The notes: generated by a model not told the origin, from the sequence alone. A stretch of 32,157 nucleotides of DNA from Mesorhizobium waimense (GCF_003601975.1 NZ_QZWZ01000059.1:1-32157), one strand, 5' to 3'; shown: positions 1-8,060, counted from the stretch's first letter. A program made the numbers and translations.

Positions 1-200
1 GGCGGTCCTCTTCCCGGCTCGGGAACGGGGTCAGGCGAAGGCGGAGGCACGCCCGGCGGCTCGCCGGGTGGAGTTTCCGGCGGGGCGGGGGGCCGGGACG
101 GCTCTGGATTGGGATTGTCCGGCGCCGATTGCAGGGCTGGCGTTGGTTCCAACGAATTCGTCGCTTTGATCGCGTGCTGCTGCGCCTCTTCCGACGCCAT
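1..200 (-). CDS. Proline-rich small protein, C-terminus beyond window edge
   Basis: Read on the minus strand from an ATG at 198-200, preceded by an AGGA ribosome-binding site about 8 bases upstream. The visible 66 residues begin MASEEAQQHAIKA. After about residue 30 they become a low-complexity tail of alternating P, E, G and D (PPETPPGEPPGVPP). No catalytic domain is visible. Such short acidic proline-rich proteins are common and uncharacterised in rhizobia. Strand choice rests on the ribosome-binding site and on the regular proline periodicity; the opposite strand reads as a glycine-rich stretch without a start. The gene follows the Fic gene on the same strand with a gap of about 180 bases, which contains one more TTGCCGAT word at 303-312. 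Function unknown. Confidence 0.5.
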   Translation of the reverse strand, partial: MASEEAQQHAIKATNSLEPTPALQSAPDNPNPEPSRPPAPPETPPGEPPGVPPPSPDPVPEPGRGP

Positions 201-381
201 AGGCTCGATCCTGCGTGTCCGATTCCCGCTTCTGTCCATCGAGCCAAACCCTCGGAGGCGAGGAGTATTCCCGTTCAACGCCGATGAATATGCCACACAA
301 ATTTGCCGATTTTGCCAGCGGACAAATCCAGCTTTTTCCAGCGGTCAAGCACCAGTTCTTCCCAACTTCCTGAAATTCCAC

Positions 382-1611
382 TCACCTGAAAGACAGTGAG
401 GGCGGTTCCGGCACTTTGATTTCGGCATCGGTGAAGAGATTCGGAAACAGCCTCTCCCTGAAATCGAGAGGAAAAGCGATCCGCACCGGTGCCTTCGGAG
501 TGTCAGATTTCAGAAAACCCCGGTCGACGTGATCCGACAACGTGTTCCGTGCTGTACGCTCGGATGTCTTCAGCACGAAATTGGCCTCGCCACGGGGCAG
601 CATACCGTGCCGCAATACGGCCGCCACCAGATCAGGTGCCCTTTTGTCGTCGACAATGTCTTTCACGAGGGCGCGGTAGCGAGCCTCGAGCCGTCCGAGG
701 TCGAACATCGTGGTCGAGAACCGCACCTGGTCAAGCGCGACAGTCAGGAACCATTCGACGAAATCCTTGAGTGCTGATTCCGAAAGATTTCCCCGGCCGT
801 CGCGGTCGCCTTGTCTTGGGCTGTCGGCGTGATCCATCATGCGCTTGTATTCGCCCCGATCCTTCAGCCCACGAGCAAGACCACGAGATATCGACCACAG
901 GCCATTGCCGCCGATCCCGGCCTTGAGCGCCATAGCGTGAGACATCAGGCGAGTGACGCGGCCGTTTCCGTCTGGAAACGGGTGGATGTAATTGAGCCGG
1001 TGATGAGCTGACGCAATAGCGATGATCCGTAGGCTGGCCTGCCTTTCGGCCATCGCAAACCGTTTCTGGAAATACTCCATAAAGGCCACCATCCTGTCAA
1101 ACGACGGCGGCTGATGGCGCCCGACAACGACATCATGATCTGCGGACAACCTGAACTCGCCGGGCACTATCTCGGCCTTGGTGCCGTCCGGTTTGTCGAT
1201 GAACCGGAATTCCTCTGGCATCTCGTCGTAAAAGGCCCGATGAACCCACCGGATGAAATCGATCGAAGCCGGGTTCGGCAACTCCTGACGCAACCCAAGA
1301 CGGTCAATTATCCTCTGAACTTCGACATGGGCCTTGGCCTCCAAGGCGAGAGCACGGCGTTCGGGATCAATCGCGGCTCCGGCCAATGCACTCTCGATAT
1401 CTCGAGGCCGGGTATTGTGGCCCTCGATCAGATTCGAATAGTGAGAATTCATGACGCGCACGAGATCGGCCAGTTCGTCAGCCGATTCCGGATGTAGGCC
1501 CCGGCCGAGTTCGTTGGCTGCCTTCTGCAGCTCGATCGCGAGATCTGCCAGGACGGTCGGCACCGCGTCGTCAAAAAACAGGGGCTCGATGCGGGCAGGG
1601 GTTTCAAGCAT
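382..1611 (-). CDS. Fic family protein (probable AMP-transferase), class II auto-inhibited
   Basis: Fic enzymes transfer AMP from ATP to a hydroxyl group of a target protein. The catalytic loop HPFPDGNGR is intact and lies at about residues 210-218 counted from the ATG at 1609-1611. Near residue 59, before the Fic core, is S-N-L-I-E-G, which fits the inhibitory (S/T)xxxE(G/N) helix of class II Fic proteins. The C-terminal 90 residues resemble a winged helix, suggesting DNA binding or autoregulation. An in-frame TTG at 1636-1638 would add nine residues. I prefer the ATG because the residues before it (RHCRDRQR) overlap a TTGCCGATCT repeat that looks regulatory. No separate antitoxin gene is adjacent, as expected for the auto-inhibited class. 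The target protein is unknown. Confidence 0.92.
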   Translation of the reverse strand: MLETPARIEPLFFDDAVPTVLADLAIELQKAANELGRGLHPESADELADLVRVMNSHYSNLIEGHNTRPRDIESALAGAAIDPERRALALEAKAHVEVQRIIDRLGLRQELPNPASIDFIRWVHRAFYDEMPEEFRFIDKPDGTKAEIVPGEFRLSADHDVVVGRHQPPSFDRMVAFMEYFQKRFAMAERQASLRIIAIASAHHRLNYIHPFPDGNGRVTRLMSHAMALKAGIGGNGLWSISRGLARGLKDRGEYKRMMDHADSPRQGDRDGRGNLSESALKDFVEWFLTVALDQVRFSTTMFDLGRLEARYRALVKDIVDDKRAPDLVAAVLRHGMLPRGEANFVLKTSERTARNTLSDHVDRGFLKSDTPKAPVRIAFPLDFRERLFPNLFTDAEIKVPEPPSLSFR

Positions 1612-1614
1612 TCT

Positions 1615-1720
1615 TTGCCGATCTCTACAGTGTCTCAATTGCCCGCAATGTAAGGCACTCGAGGCCGCAAGTCAGCACAATTGCCGATATTGATTGCCGA
1701 TCTCTCTTGCCGATATCGGC
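1615..1720 (-). promoter_or_regulatory. Repeated TTGCCGAT words upstream of the Fic gene
   Basis: TTGCCGAT(A/C)T occurs at 1615-1624, 1681-1690, 1694-1703 and 1707-1716. The last copy is part of the perfect 12-bp palindrome GCCGATATCGGC at 1709-1720. The copies lie immediately upstream of the Fic ATG, and related words recur at 303, 1802 and 1967. They look like operator sites, possibly for the winged-helix tail of the Fic protein itself. That role is inference. Confidence 0.45.
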
Positions 1721-1923
1721 CGCCAATCAGAACGCGAACCCGAAATGCCTCAAAAAGTCGGCCGGGCAGGGTGCGAATCCATGGAATCACCGATGCCGTT
1801 ATTGCCGAGCGGGTGCCAGGCGTCCCTGGACTGGACTGGACTGGTGCACGAATGCGCTGACTCTAGTGTGTCAATCCGAGCCTTGCGATTTTTTGCATTT
1901 GCTGCGTCTTATTCAACCCGCTA

Positions 1924-1961
1924 TGAACCGGTCCGGTTCAACCTGGTGTGAACCGGTCCGG
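1924..1961 (+). promoter_or_regulatory. GAACCGG dyad upstream of the cold-shock gene
   Basis: Positions 1924-1940 form a perfect odd palindrome, TGAACCGG-T-CCGGTTCA. Thirteen bases of it (TGAACCGGTCCGG) recur at 1949-1961, a centre-to-centre distance of about 25 bp. The pair lies 48-86 bp before the cold-shock ATG and looks like a tandem operator, for example of a TetR-type repressor. No such regulator is encoded nearby. The rest of the 1612-2009 gap holds the Fic repeats and a short ctgga microsatellite at 1826-1844. Confidence 0.4.
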
Positions 1962-2009
1962 CATGATTGCCGAACCAAACGCGACGCGAGCTTTACAAGG
2001 AATACGCAT

Positions 2010-2222
2010 ATGGCGACTGGAACCGTGAAGTGGTTCAACAGCACCAAGGGGTTTGGATTTATCCAACCCGACAATGGTGGTCAGGATGTTTTCGTCCACA
2101 TTTCCGCTGTCGAACGCGCGGGCCTCTCGACCCTCACTGACGGCCAAAAGATCAACTATGAGATCGAGCAGGACCGCCGCACTGGCAAGTCCTCTGCTGG
2201 CAGCCTCAGCAAAGCTGGCTGA
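2010..2222 (+). CDS. Cold-shock family RNA/DNA-binding protein (CspA type)
   Basis: This 70-residue single cold-shock domain binds single-stranded nucleic acid and melts RNA structure in the cytoplasm. The opening MATGTVKWFN, RNP1 (KGFGFI, about residues 14-19) and RNP2 (VFVHIS, about 28-33) are all intact, and the length is normal for the family. The start is fixed by AAGGA at 1997-2001, eight bases before the ATG. The gene stands alone, and a 76-base gap separates it from the convergent HAD gene. A GAACCGG palindrome lies just upstream, which is unusual because many csp genes are controlled through their 5' leader. Rhizobia carry several csp paralogues, so no specific letter is assigned. 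Confidence 0.96.
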   Translation: MATGTVKWFNSTKGFGFIQPDNGGQDVFVHISAVERAGLSTLTDGQKINYEIEQDRRTGKSSAGSLSKAG

Positions 2223-2297
2223 TTTTCTCCAGCGCCCGGCAGAAGCCGAAGAGGAGAGCCGCCAGACGACGATGATCTTGAGCCTCAGTCCGCACAG

Positions 2298-3068
2298 TCA
2301 GTCTCGGCGCGCAATGATCCAGTCGGCTGCCGCCGCAAGATCGGCGACGGTTGCGGTCGGGCGCGGGTCAAAGCGTTTTTCGTCGCCTTGCCGGTATTTG
2401 CCCGTCCGCACCAACAATGCACTCGAAATTCCGGCGCGCAGGGCGCCAGCTATGTCGGCCTCGGCGTCGTCGCCGACCATGATCACCTGATCCGGCGGAC
2501 AGTTCATACTTGCCAGCGCCGATAGAAAGAATGCCTGCGACGGCTTGCCGAGAACGGTTGCGCGTTTCAGGGAGGCATATTCCAATGCCGTGACGAAAGG
2601 CCCTGCATCGAGGCTGAGCCCACCGTCGGCATCTCGAAACGTCCGGTTGGTGGCAAGGGCAAGCAGTTCGGCCCCCGCGTTCAACTCGCGGAACGCATCA
2701 TTTAAAACCGTATAGGTGAAGGCCTCTCCGGCATCGCCGACGATGACGGCGCGCTTGTCGCGAACCGGCAATTCGAGAAAGTCCGGCTCAAGGCCGGGGT
2801 GAACCAACAGATATGGCGCACGGCCGTTGCGAAGAAGCCATTCGCGCGCGGCGTGCGCCGGCGTGAAAACATCCGCTTTGGTGACGGTAAGTCCCAGCGC
2901 TTCCAGATGTTGGAGAACCGTCTGCTTCGACGAACGTGTCGTATTGCTTACGAAGCGCACGGCCAGGCCGGCCTGGCGCAAACGCGCAACGGCATCCACC
3001 CCGCCCGGTATGGCGGTCTCGCCATCATAGATGACGCCTGCGAGGTCGAGCAGCACGCCCCTGGTCAT
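2298..3068 (-). CDS. HAD-superfamily subfamily IIA phosphatase, LHPP/NagD-like
   Basis: A 256-residue hydrolase with all four HAD motifs: motif I DLAGVIYDG (residues 8-16), motif II SNTT (41-44), the motif III lysine at about 175 in LGKP, and motif IV GDDAEAD (199-205). Family members hydrolyse phosphate esters or phosphoamides with an aspartyl-phosphate intermediate on Asp8. The usual second aspartate of DxD is alanine here (D-L-A). LHPP-type phospholysine/phosphohistidine/pyrophosphate phosphatases also lack it, having DIS, so this points to that branch rather than to true NagD. It is read on the minus strand, 74 bases downstream of methionine aminopeptidase. The ribosome-binding site GGAG lies unusually close to the ATG. 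Confidence 0.92.
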   Translation of the reverse strand: MTRGVLLDLAGVIYDGETAIPGGVDAVARLRQAGLAVRFVSNTTRSSKQTVLQHLEALGLTVTKADVFTPAHAAREWLLRNGRAPYLLVHPGLEPDFLELPVRDKRAVIVGDAGEAFTYTVLNDAFRELNAGAELLALATNRTFRDADGGLSLDAGPFVTALEYASLKRATVLGKPSQAFFLSALASMNCPPDQVIMVGDDAEADIAGALRAGISSALLVRTGKYRQGDEKRFDPRPTATVADLAAAADWIIARRD

Positions 3069-3142
3069 CGCTCCAGCATGGCGAGAAGTTCGCCTTGCGT
3101 CAAAGCTGGACGGATGTCAGGCGGACTTTTGGGCGATATTCG

Positions 3143-3970
3143 TCAGGCCGGCAGGCCTGGGCGGTCGAGTTTTTTCGGCGACAGCGTGAAGATCTTGCAA
3201 CCGGTCTCGGTGACGCCGATCGTGTGCTCGTACTGCGCCGACAGCGAGCGATCGCGTGTCACCGCCGTCCAGCCGTCCGACAGCACTTTTACGTGCGGTC
3301 GGCCGAGATTAATCATCGGCTCGACGGTGAAGATCATGCCCGGCCGCATTTCTACGCCTTCATTGGCGCTGCCATAGTGCAGGATGTTCGGCGCGTCGTG
3401 GAACAGCTGACCGACGCCGTGGCCGCAGAAATCGCGCACCACCGAGCAGCGCTCGGCCTCGGCATAGGTCTGGATGGCGGCGCCGATGGCGCCGGTGCGG
3501 GCGCCCGGCCTGATCGCGGCGATGCCGCGCATCAGGCATTCATGGGTGACCTCGAGCAGCCGTTCGGCGGCGCGCTTGATGGTGCCCACGGGATACATGC
3601 GCGAGGAATCGCCGTGCCAACCGTCGAGGATATAGGTGACGTCGATGTTGACGATGTCGCCGTCCTTCAACGGCTTGTTGTCGGGAATGCCATGGCAGAC
3701 GACGTGGTTGATCGAGGTGCAGGACGATTTGGTGTAGCCGCGATAGTTGAGCGTAGCCGGCAGAGCGCCATGGTCCATGCCGAATTCGAAGACGAAGCGG
3801 TCGATTGTCTCGGTGGTGACGCCAGGTTCGACCATCGGCACCAGCTCGTCGAGGCAGCGCGCGGTGAGATCGCAGGCCTTGCGCATGCCGGCAAAGCCTT
3901 CTTCGCCATAGAGCCGGATCTGGCCGGTGTTCCTGAGGGGTGCCGTGGCGGCGTCGAGATAAGTGACCAT
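3143..3970 (-). CDS. map: Methionine aminopeptidase, type I
   Basis: Removes the initiator methionine from nascent proteins in the cytoplasm. At 275 residues it has normal length. The five metal ligands of the pita-bread fold are present: Asp110, Asp121, His184 (GHGVG), Glu217 (FTVEPM) and Glu248 (YEHTIGV). The substrate-binding His93 (VCHGIP) is also there. The ATG at 3968-3970 gives the N-terminus MVTYLDAATAPL. The ribosome-binding site is weak. The N-terminus carries no SH3-like zinc-finger extension, so it is the compact bacterial form. Its minus-strand neighbours are the HAD phosphatase downstream and a RidA-like gene upstream, without tight coupling. Rhizobia often carry more than one map, so this may or may not be the essential copy. 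Confidence 0.97.
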   Translation of the reverse strand: MVTYLDAATAPLRNTGQIRLYGEEGFAGMRKACDLTARCLDELVPMVEPGVTTETIDRFVFEFGMDHGALPATLNYRGYTKSSCTSINHVVCHGIPDNKPLKDGDIVNIDVTYILDGWHGDSSRMYPVGTIKRAAERLLEVTHECLMRGIAAIRPGARTGAIGAAIQTYAEAERCSVVRDFCGHGVGQLFHDAPNILHYGSANEGVEMRPGMIFTVEPMINLGRPHVKVLSDGWTAVTRDRSLSAQYEHTIGVTETGCKIFTLSPKKLDRPGLPA

Positions 3971-4136
3971 AGTGTCCGTTTGCCTGTAGCGGGCGGGCGA
4001 TGCATATCAGCCCGTTCGAAAATCCCCCCAGATTTGGCACCGGAAGCCGCAAGGTTCAAGGACGAACTGCCGGGCCGACAGCAAACGCCGGCGATATTCG
4101 GCGTTTGAGTGCCTTTGGCGACTTGGGCGCCCTCGC

Positions 4137-4547
4137 TTAGCCTACGGCGGTATGGTCGATGACCGCGATCGCATCGACCTCTATCAGGTAGCCAGGAGAC
4201 ATCACTGCTATACCGACCACTACGTTTGCTGGCTTGTGATCCCCGAACAGCTCGATCTGGGCCTCTTCGATGATCGGCACGTGTTCGTCGCGTTTGTAAT
4301 CGACGATGTAAATTGTGATCTTGCAGACTTGCTCGGGCCGAGCGCCGGCAGCAGCAAGCGCACGGCCAAGATTCCCGAACGCCAGGCGCGCCTGGACTGC
4401 GAAATCACCATGGCCAACGAGCTTGCCGTGTATATCTTCTGGCTGCTGGCCCGAGACGAACACCAGCTTGCTTCCTGTCGCGACGACGACTTGGGTGTAC
4501 ATTTCCGGAATCGGCAGATCATTGGGATTTATGCATTCGAGCGTCAT
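4137..4547 (-). CDS. RidA/YjgF/UK114-family protein lacking the RidA arginine
   Basis: A 136-residue chorismate-mutase-like trimer-forming protein. Typical RidA deaminates reactive 2-aminoacrylate-type imines using an arginine in the PARS segment (Arg105 of E. coli RidA). Here that segment reads HKPANVVVGI, so the arginine is replaced by asparagine (about residue 108). The following glutamate (IEVDAIAV, about 123) is kept. Proteins without the arginine fall in the Rid4-7 groups, whose function is often tied to a specific catabolic pathway and may not be imine hydrolysis. GGAGA in the leader supports the ATG at 4545-4547. It lies 166 bases upstream of map on the same strand. Confidence 0.92.
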   Translation of the reverse strand: MTLECINPNDLPIPEMYTQVVVATGSKLVFVSGQQPEDIHGKLVGHGDFAVQARLAFGNLGRALAAAGARPEQVCKITIYIVDYKRDEHVPIIEEAQIELFGDHKPANVVVGIAVMSPGYLIEVDAIAVIDHTAVG

Positions 4548-4931
4548 TGATTAGGTCTCCTGCTATGACTGACGGGAACTGGCTGCGTCGCGCAGATCAA
4601 AATACGAGGGTCTATTTGCGGGTCTACCAAATTGTCGCCGAAGCGGGCGCTTCCGTCGCAATCTCACTTCTACAACCGCAAGCGTCCGCATTTGAGCACC
4701 GCCGCGCACTGAACGGCCCGGCTTCAACGGCATGGCTCTGACGCCGTCGGATTCAGCCAGAAGTGTGGCGGTCTTCTCATAGATGAACGCAGATGCGCTC
4801 GGCAGATGAACCGGGTCCAGCTTACTTGCGGCGACCGCAGTGACGACACATTTTTGCGCGACAAGCGGTCAAAGCAATTTTTGACGACGAACGGCGTTGC
4901 TTTGGGCGACGCCAGTTCGGGAGACTTGGAA
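4548..4931. other. Intergenic region, no gene recognised
   Basis: This gap lies between the divergent RidA-like and DUF982 genes. Open frames exist on both strands but have no ribosome-binding sites, poor composition and no recognisable family. It presumably carries the two divergent promoters. I see no convincing repeat or hairpin. Confidence 0.4.
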
Positions 4932-5228
4932 ATGGACAGATTGCAATTCGAGGTGCCGGTGCGCATTGCGCCCGCGCCCGGCTTGCCGGTCGAGGAAATC
5001 TACAGCGTCGAACAGGCGCTCGATTTCCTGCAGAATTGGCCGGCGCGTCGGCAGGGCAAGATCCATGAGGCCGCCTTCAATGCCTGCTTCGGTGCCACGG
5101 TGGACGTGGTCAGGACCGAGGACGCCTGCCGGGCGTTCATGACGTTCTGCCGCGTCAGCGGCCTGCTGGCCAGGGACATGATGGTTCCCGGCAAGCGTGG
5201 CGGCGAGGCGAAGGGCCTAAGGATCTAG
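4932..5228 (+). CDS. DUF982 domain-containing protein
   Basis: A 98-residue protein beginning MDRLQFEVPVRI. The pattern FEVPV near the start, then EIYSVEQALDFLQNWP, then a central helix with A-x3-C, then a segment ending ACRAFMTFCRVSGLL, matches the DUF982 family. That family is very common in rhizobia, often in many paralogues, and has no known function. The start is chosen at 4932 because GGGAG at 4919-4923 lies eight bases upstream; the frame is open for 42 more codons 5', but that part does not resemble the family. The C-terminal tail (PGKRGGEAKGLRI) is basic and probably disordered. Confidence 0.8.
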   Translation: MDRLQFEVPVRIAPAPGLPVEEIYSVEQALDFLQNWPARRQGKIHEAAFNACFGATVDVVRTEDACRAFMTFCRVSGLLARDMMVPGKRGGEAKGLRI

Positions 5229-5350
5229 GCGGGGCAATTGGCGCTCCAGTCGCCCGTCCGTTGCGACTGCCTCGACTTCGCGGTTCGTTGCGCAAATTGA
5301 AGGATGGACTTCGTCGTTAAGGTTCTGTTTCCAACCTCACAGCTAGGCCA

Positions 5351-5647
5351 ATGACCGTAGAGCAGCGTGTGATTCGTTGCGTCAGTGTCATGGTCCAGAA
5401 GATGTCGTCAGCAAACGTGCGAGCCTTTCCAATAGACCGGCAGATGGTCCTGGTTCGCGAGGTTGCCGCCAAGCTCGGCAATTTGCATGGCGACACGGCC
5501 ACTTCCTTCTGGAAGGCCACCGCACGTGAACTCCTCGACCTCGCGATGGGGTCCGGTCGCGATGCTGCTTCCGCCAGCAATGAGGTGCGCCGGTTTTTCG
5601 CTGCCGTGCAAAAAGAGATGCATGTGCTGACAGGTGAGGTGGCTTAG
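5351..5647 (+). CDS. Small conserved rhizobial protein, function unknown
   Basis: A protein of 98 residues if started at the first ATG, or 81 residues if the second in-frame ATG at 5402 (MSSANVRAFPIDRQ) is used. Neither has a strong ribosome-binding site. The core RAFPIDRQMVLVREVAAKLGNLHGD, continuing to FWKATARELL, is helical with a basic N-terminal patch. It resembles small rhizobial proteins of the DUF6074 type, which are often found in several copies per genome. That assignment is from memory of the pattern and is tentative. No membrane segment or catalytic motif is visible. Confidence 0.6.
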   Translation: MTVEQRVIRCVSVMVQKMSSANVRAFPIDRQMVLVREVAAKLGNLHGDTATSFWKATARELLDLAMGSGRDAASASNEVRRFFAAVQKEMHVLTGEVA

Positions 5648-5668
5648 GCTACTGCCCTACCTATGGGG

Positions 5669-6169
5669 TCATCGCCAATCTGAATTGCCCAGCTGCGCTG
5701 ACTGCGAAAGCCGATCAACTATCCCCTGGATGTCCTTGTTCTTGGGAGGCTTTGATGCCAGCCGCGGTCCGGTCTTGGCGTCAACGTTTTCCGGCCTTGA
5801 ACTGTCGATGGCGCCGTCCCAGCCGCCGCCAAGCGCCTTGTTGAGCGCGACATAGTCGGTGGCGATCAGGACGCGGCTTTGCAGGAGAGCGCCCTCGGCC
5901 GAATAGAGCGAACGCTCCGCGTCCAGCACATCGAGAAGGCTGGTCTCGCCGGATTTGTAGAGCGTCCGCTCGAGACTCGCCGCGTCGCCGTAGGATTTCG
6001 CGGAAGACGCTAACTTGCCGTTCCTGATGCGCTCCTGAGTCACGCTGGCGTTTTCTACGCCTTCGAGCGCTGTCAGGACGGAGGCTTTGTAAGCGATGAA
6101 ATATTGGTCGCGCTCGGCCTTGGCGACGTCGACGGCGGCCTGCAGCTTGCCGGCGTTGAACAGCGGCAC
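5669..6169 (-). pseudogene. C-terminal fragment of a NodT-type efflux outer-membrane lipoprotein
   Basis: The 166 residues from PLFNAGKLQAAVDVAKAE through RTLYKSGETSLLDVLDAERSL to ALNKALGGGWDG are the last third of an RND-efflux outer-membrane factor (TolC/NodT family, normally about 450-500 residues). The frame closes upstream with a TGA a few codons before this segment, and nothing in the 6170-6420 region continues the family in another frame. The first two thirds, including the lipoprotein signal, are therefore missing. No RND pump or membrane-fusion gene is adjacent. The fragment sits downstream of the Spy-like gene on the same strand and may be the remnant of an efflux operon once linked to that envelope-stress locus. 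Confidence 0.8.
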
Positions 6170-6422
6170 GGATCGCGCCTTTCAGCGTGTCCGCCGGTAG
6201 GGCCGGCGGCGTGGCGCGGGTGCCATGATTGGTCGGCAGGATCGGACCGATCGGCAAGTCAGGCGGCCGCATCGACGCGATCAGCCGCAGCATCATCAGG
6301 GCTTCCCACATTGTCGTGCTTTCGTTGCTCGATGGCGGCCGGGCCAACCGGCCGCCATTTTGGGAGAAAGAAACCGGCCGGCCCGAGAACGGGTGGGTCA
6401 GCGGGCCGGCCGGCGCAGCCGG

Positions 6423-7121
6423 TCAGAGTTGCTCGCCATTCTCGGGCGGCGGGAGCTGTCTGCCATGACCAGGGAGACCTCCGGGGTCGGCTGCGTCGTC
6501 CGGCGGGCTGCGCCAGGGACCGGGGGGTGGTCCGTGCGGTCGATCCGCCGAAGCGAGGATTTCGAGTTGTTCGGGCGTCAGCTTGGTGCGCAGTTCGGCA
6601 ATCGCGTCCTTCAGCTTGGCGGCAGCGACCGCGCGCATCGTAACGTCGTCGGCAAGCCTTTCCTGACGGGCGAAGGGATCGCGCGGTGCCTGAGCCGCGC
6701 TGCCATCGGGGCCGGGCTTTCCGGCATCGGGGCCGCGCCCACCGGGGCCGCCCGGGCCATTATCGGGCCGTGGTGGCGTCAGCGTCTCCTGCAGCGCGCT
6801 GGTGTAGTCGCGCCAGGCGTCGAGCTGCTCGGCCCGAATGCCAACCTTGGTCTCCAGCGCCGAAAGCCGGGCTGCCAGCATGAATTCCGGCGGCGGTCCC
6901 ATGCGCTGCGCGCCGAAGCGCTGCGGGCCAAAACCTTCCGGCCCGTGCCGCATCGGTCCATGCGGACCGGGTCGGGGCATCGGGCCCTGGTCCGGGCCGT
7001 CCTGCATGGCCACCATTGGCGGTTCGTCGCCGGAGGGGGCGCCAAGGTCGGCCTGCTGCGCCAGCGCCGGATGAATGGCCGCGACAGAGAAGAGGCCGAG
7101 GGCAAAAAGTCTGCTTCGCAT
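6423..7121 (-). CDS. Spy/CpxP-like periplasmic protein with LTxxQ motif
   Basis: A 232-residue exported protein. The N-terminus MRSRLFALGLFSVAAIHPALA is a classical signal peptide cut after ALA. It is followed by a Pro/Gly/Met-rich linker, a helical segment (residues about 80-110), a second Pro/Gly linker, and a helix carrying LTPEQLEIL, the LTxxQ motif of Spy/CpxP/CnrX-like chaperones and metal or stress sensors. GGGAAAGGA lies upstream of the ATG at 7119-7121. It is transcribed divergently from the OmpR-type regulator at 7335, so the 213-base gap probably holds a shared promoter region and the two-component system likely controls it, as in Cpx. The proline-rich insertions make it longer than Spy (about 160 residues). 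Confidence 0.85.
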   Translation of the reverse strand: MRSRLFALGLFSVAAIHPALAQQADLGAPSGDEPPMVAMQDGPDQGPMPRPGPHGPMRHGPEGFGPQRFGAQRMGPPPEFMLAARLSALETKVGIRAEQLDAWRDYTSALQETLTPPRPDNGPGGPGGRGPDAGKPGPDGSAAQAPRDPFARQERLADDVTMRAVAAAKLKDAIAELRTKLTPEQLEILASADRPHGPPPGPWRSPPDDAADPGGLPGHGRQLPPPENGEQL

Positions 7122-7334
7122 GTTGTTTTTCCTTTCCCACATGCTTCGGATGGCTGGAGGATAGGAGGCGTCTTTTGCCGCTTTGCTTCGGCGCGTTGCC
7201 GAAGGTTTCCACAAAAGGGAGATTTGTTTCCGAATGTTTCTGTTCGCCCGCCGGAAACATTCGGTTGCAATTTTCCATGCCGTTCGCCTGCGGCTCTCCC
7301 TATAATCAAAAGCGAACAGGCACCCGGGCGAAGA

Positions 7335-8060
7335 ATGCAGGCACAATCCCATATCCTTGTCGTCGACGACGATCGCGAGATCAGAACGCTTCTCGGGCGC
7401 TATCTCGACGGGCAGGGCTTTCGCGTTTCGGTGGCGGCCGACCGGCGCGAATGCGAGCAGAAGCTCGGCACAGGCCAGTTCGACCTGATCGTGCTCGACG
7501 TCATGCTGCCCGACGGGTCGGGGCTCGATATCTGTCGTTCGCTGCGCGACCGAAAACCGCATATTCCGGTGATCCTGCTGACGGCGCTGAAGGAAGATGT
7601 CGACCGCATCATCGGGCTGGAGCTCGGCGCCGACGACTATCTCGGCAAGCCGTTCAATCCGCGCGAACTGACCGCCCGGATCCGCGCCGTGCTGCGCCGC
7701 TCGGCGCCGGAAGAGGCCGCCCCGCCGCGCGTGCGCGTCTACCAGTTCGCCGGCTACAGGCTGGAGCCGGACACCCGCAAGGTGACGGATGCCGAGGGCG
7801 CGCTCATCGACCTCACCGGGGCCGAGTTCGACCTGCTGCAGGTCTTCCTTGACCGTCCCGGCCGGCTCTTGTCGCGCGACCAGCTTCTCGATCTGACGCA
7901 AGGCCGTGAACGTGACCCCCTCGACCGCTCCGTCGACGTGCTGATGAGCCGGCTGCGCCGCAAGTTCGGCGACACGGGCGACGGGCCTCTGTTCAAGACG
8001 GTGCGCAATGGCGGCTACCAACTCACCGCCCGCGTCGAGACGGCAGAGGCCGAGGCATGA
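7335..8060 (+). CDS. OmpR-family DNA-binding response regulator
   Basis: A 241-residue regulator with an N-terminal receiver domain: acidic pocket VVDDD (residues 9-13), phospho-acceptor Asp55 in VLDVMLPDGSG, and conserved Lys105 in LGKPFNPREL. The C-terminal winged helix ends with SVDVLMSRLRRKF and a TVRNGGYQL wing. The ATG at 7335 follows the motif-less leader; the longer open frame upstream does not resemble any family. Its last codon overlaps the kinase start in ATGA (8057-8060), so the pair is translationally coupled. Targets probably include the divergent Spy-like gene. Confidence 0.96.
   Translation: MQAQSHILVVDDDREIRTLLGRYLDGQGFRVSVAADRRECEQKLGTGQFDLIVLDVMLPDGSGLDICRSLRDRKPHIPVILLTALKEDVDRIIGLELGADDYLGKPFNPRELTARIRAVLRRSAPEEAAPPRVRVYQFAGYRLEPDTRKVTDAEGALIDLTGAEFDLLQVFLDRPGRLLSRDQLLDLTQGRERDPLDRSVDVLMSRLRRKFGDTGDGPLFKTVRNGGYQLTARVETAEAEA

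Noticed and set aside
1826..1844. ctgga tandem repeat, three copies plus a partial one
   Set aside because: Too short to be more than a chance microsatellite; not linked to any start signal.
3095..4108. 337-codon plus-strand open frame
   Set aside because: Antisense to methionine aminopeptidase, whose five metal ligands are intact.
6225..8060. 611-codon plus-strand open frame running into the response regulator
   Set aside because: Only the part from the ATG at 7335 resembles a protein family; the upstream part is the antisense of the Spy-like gene.
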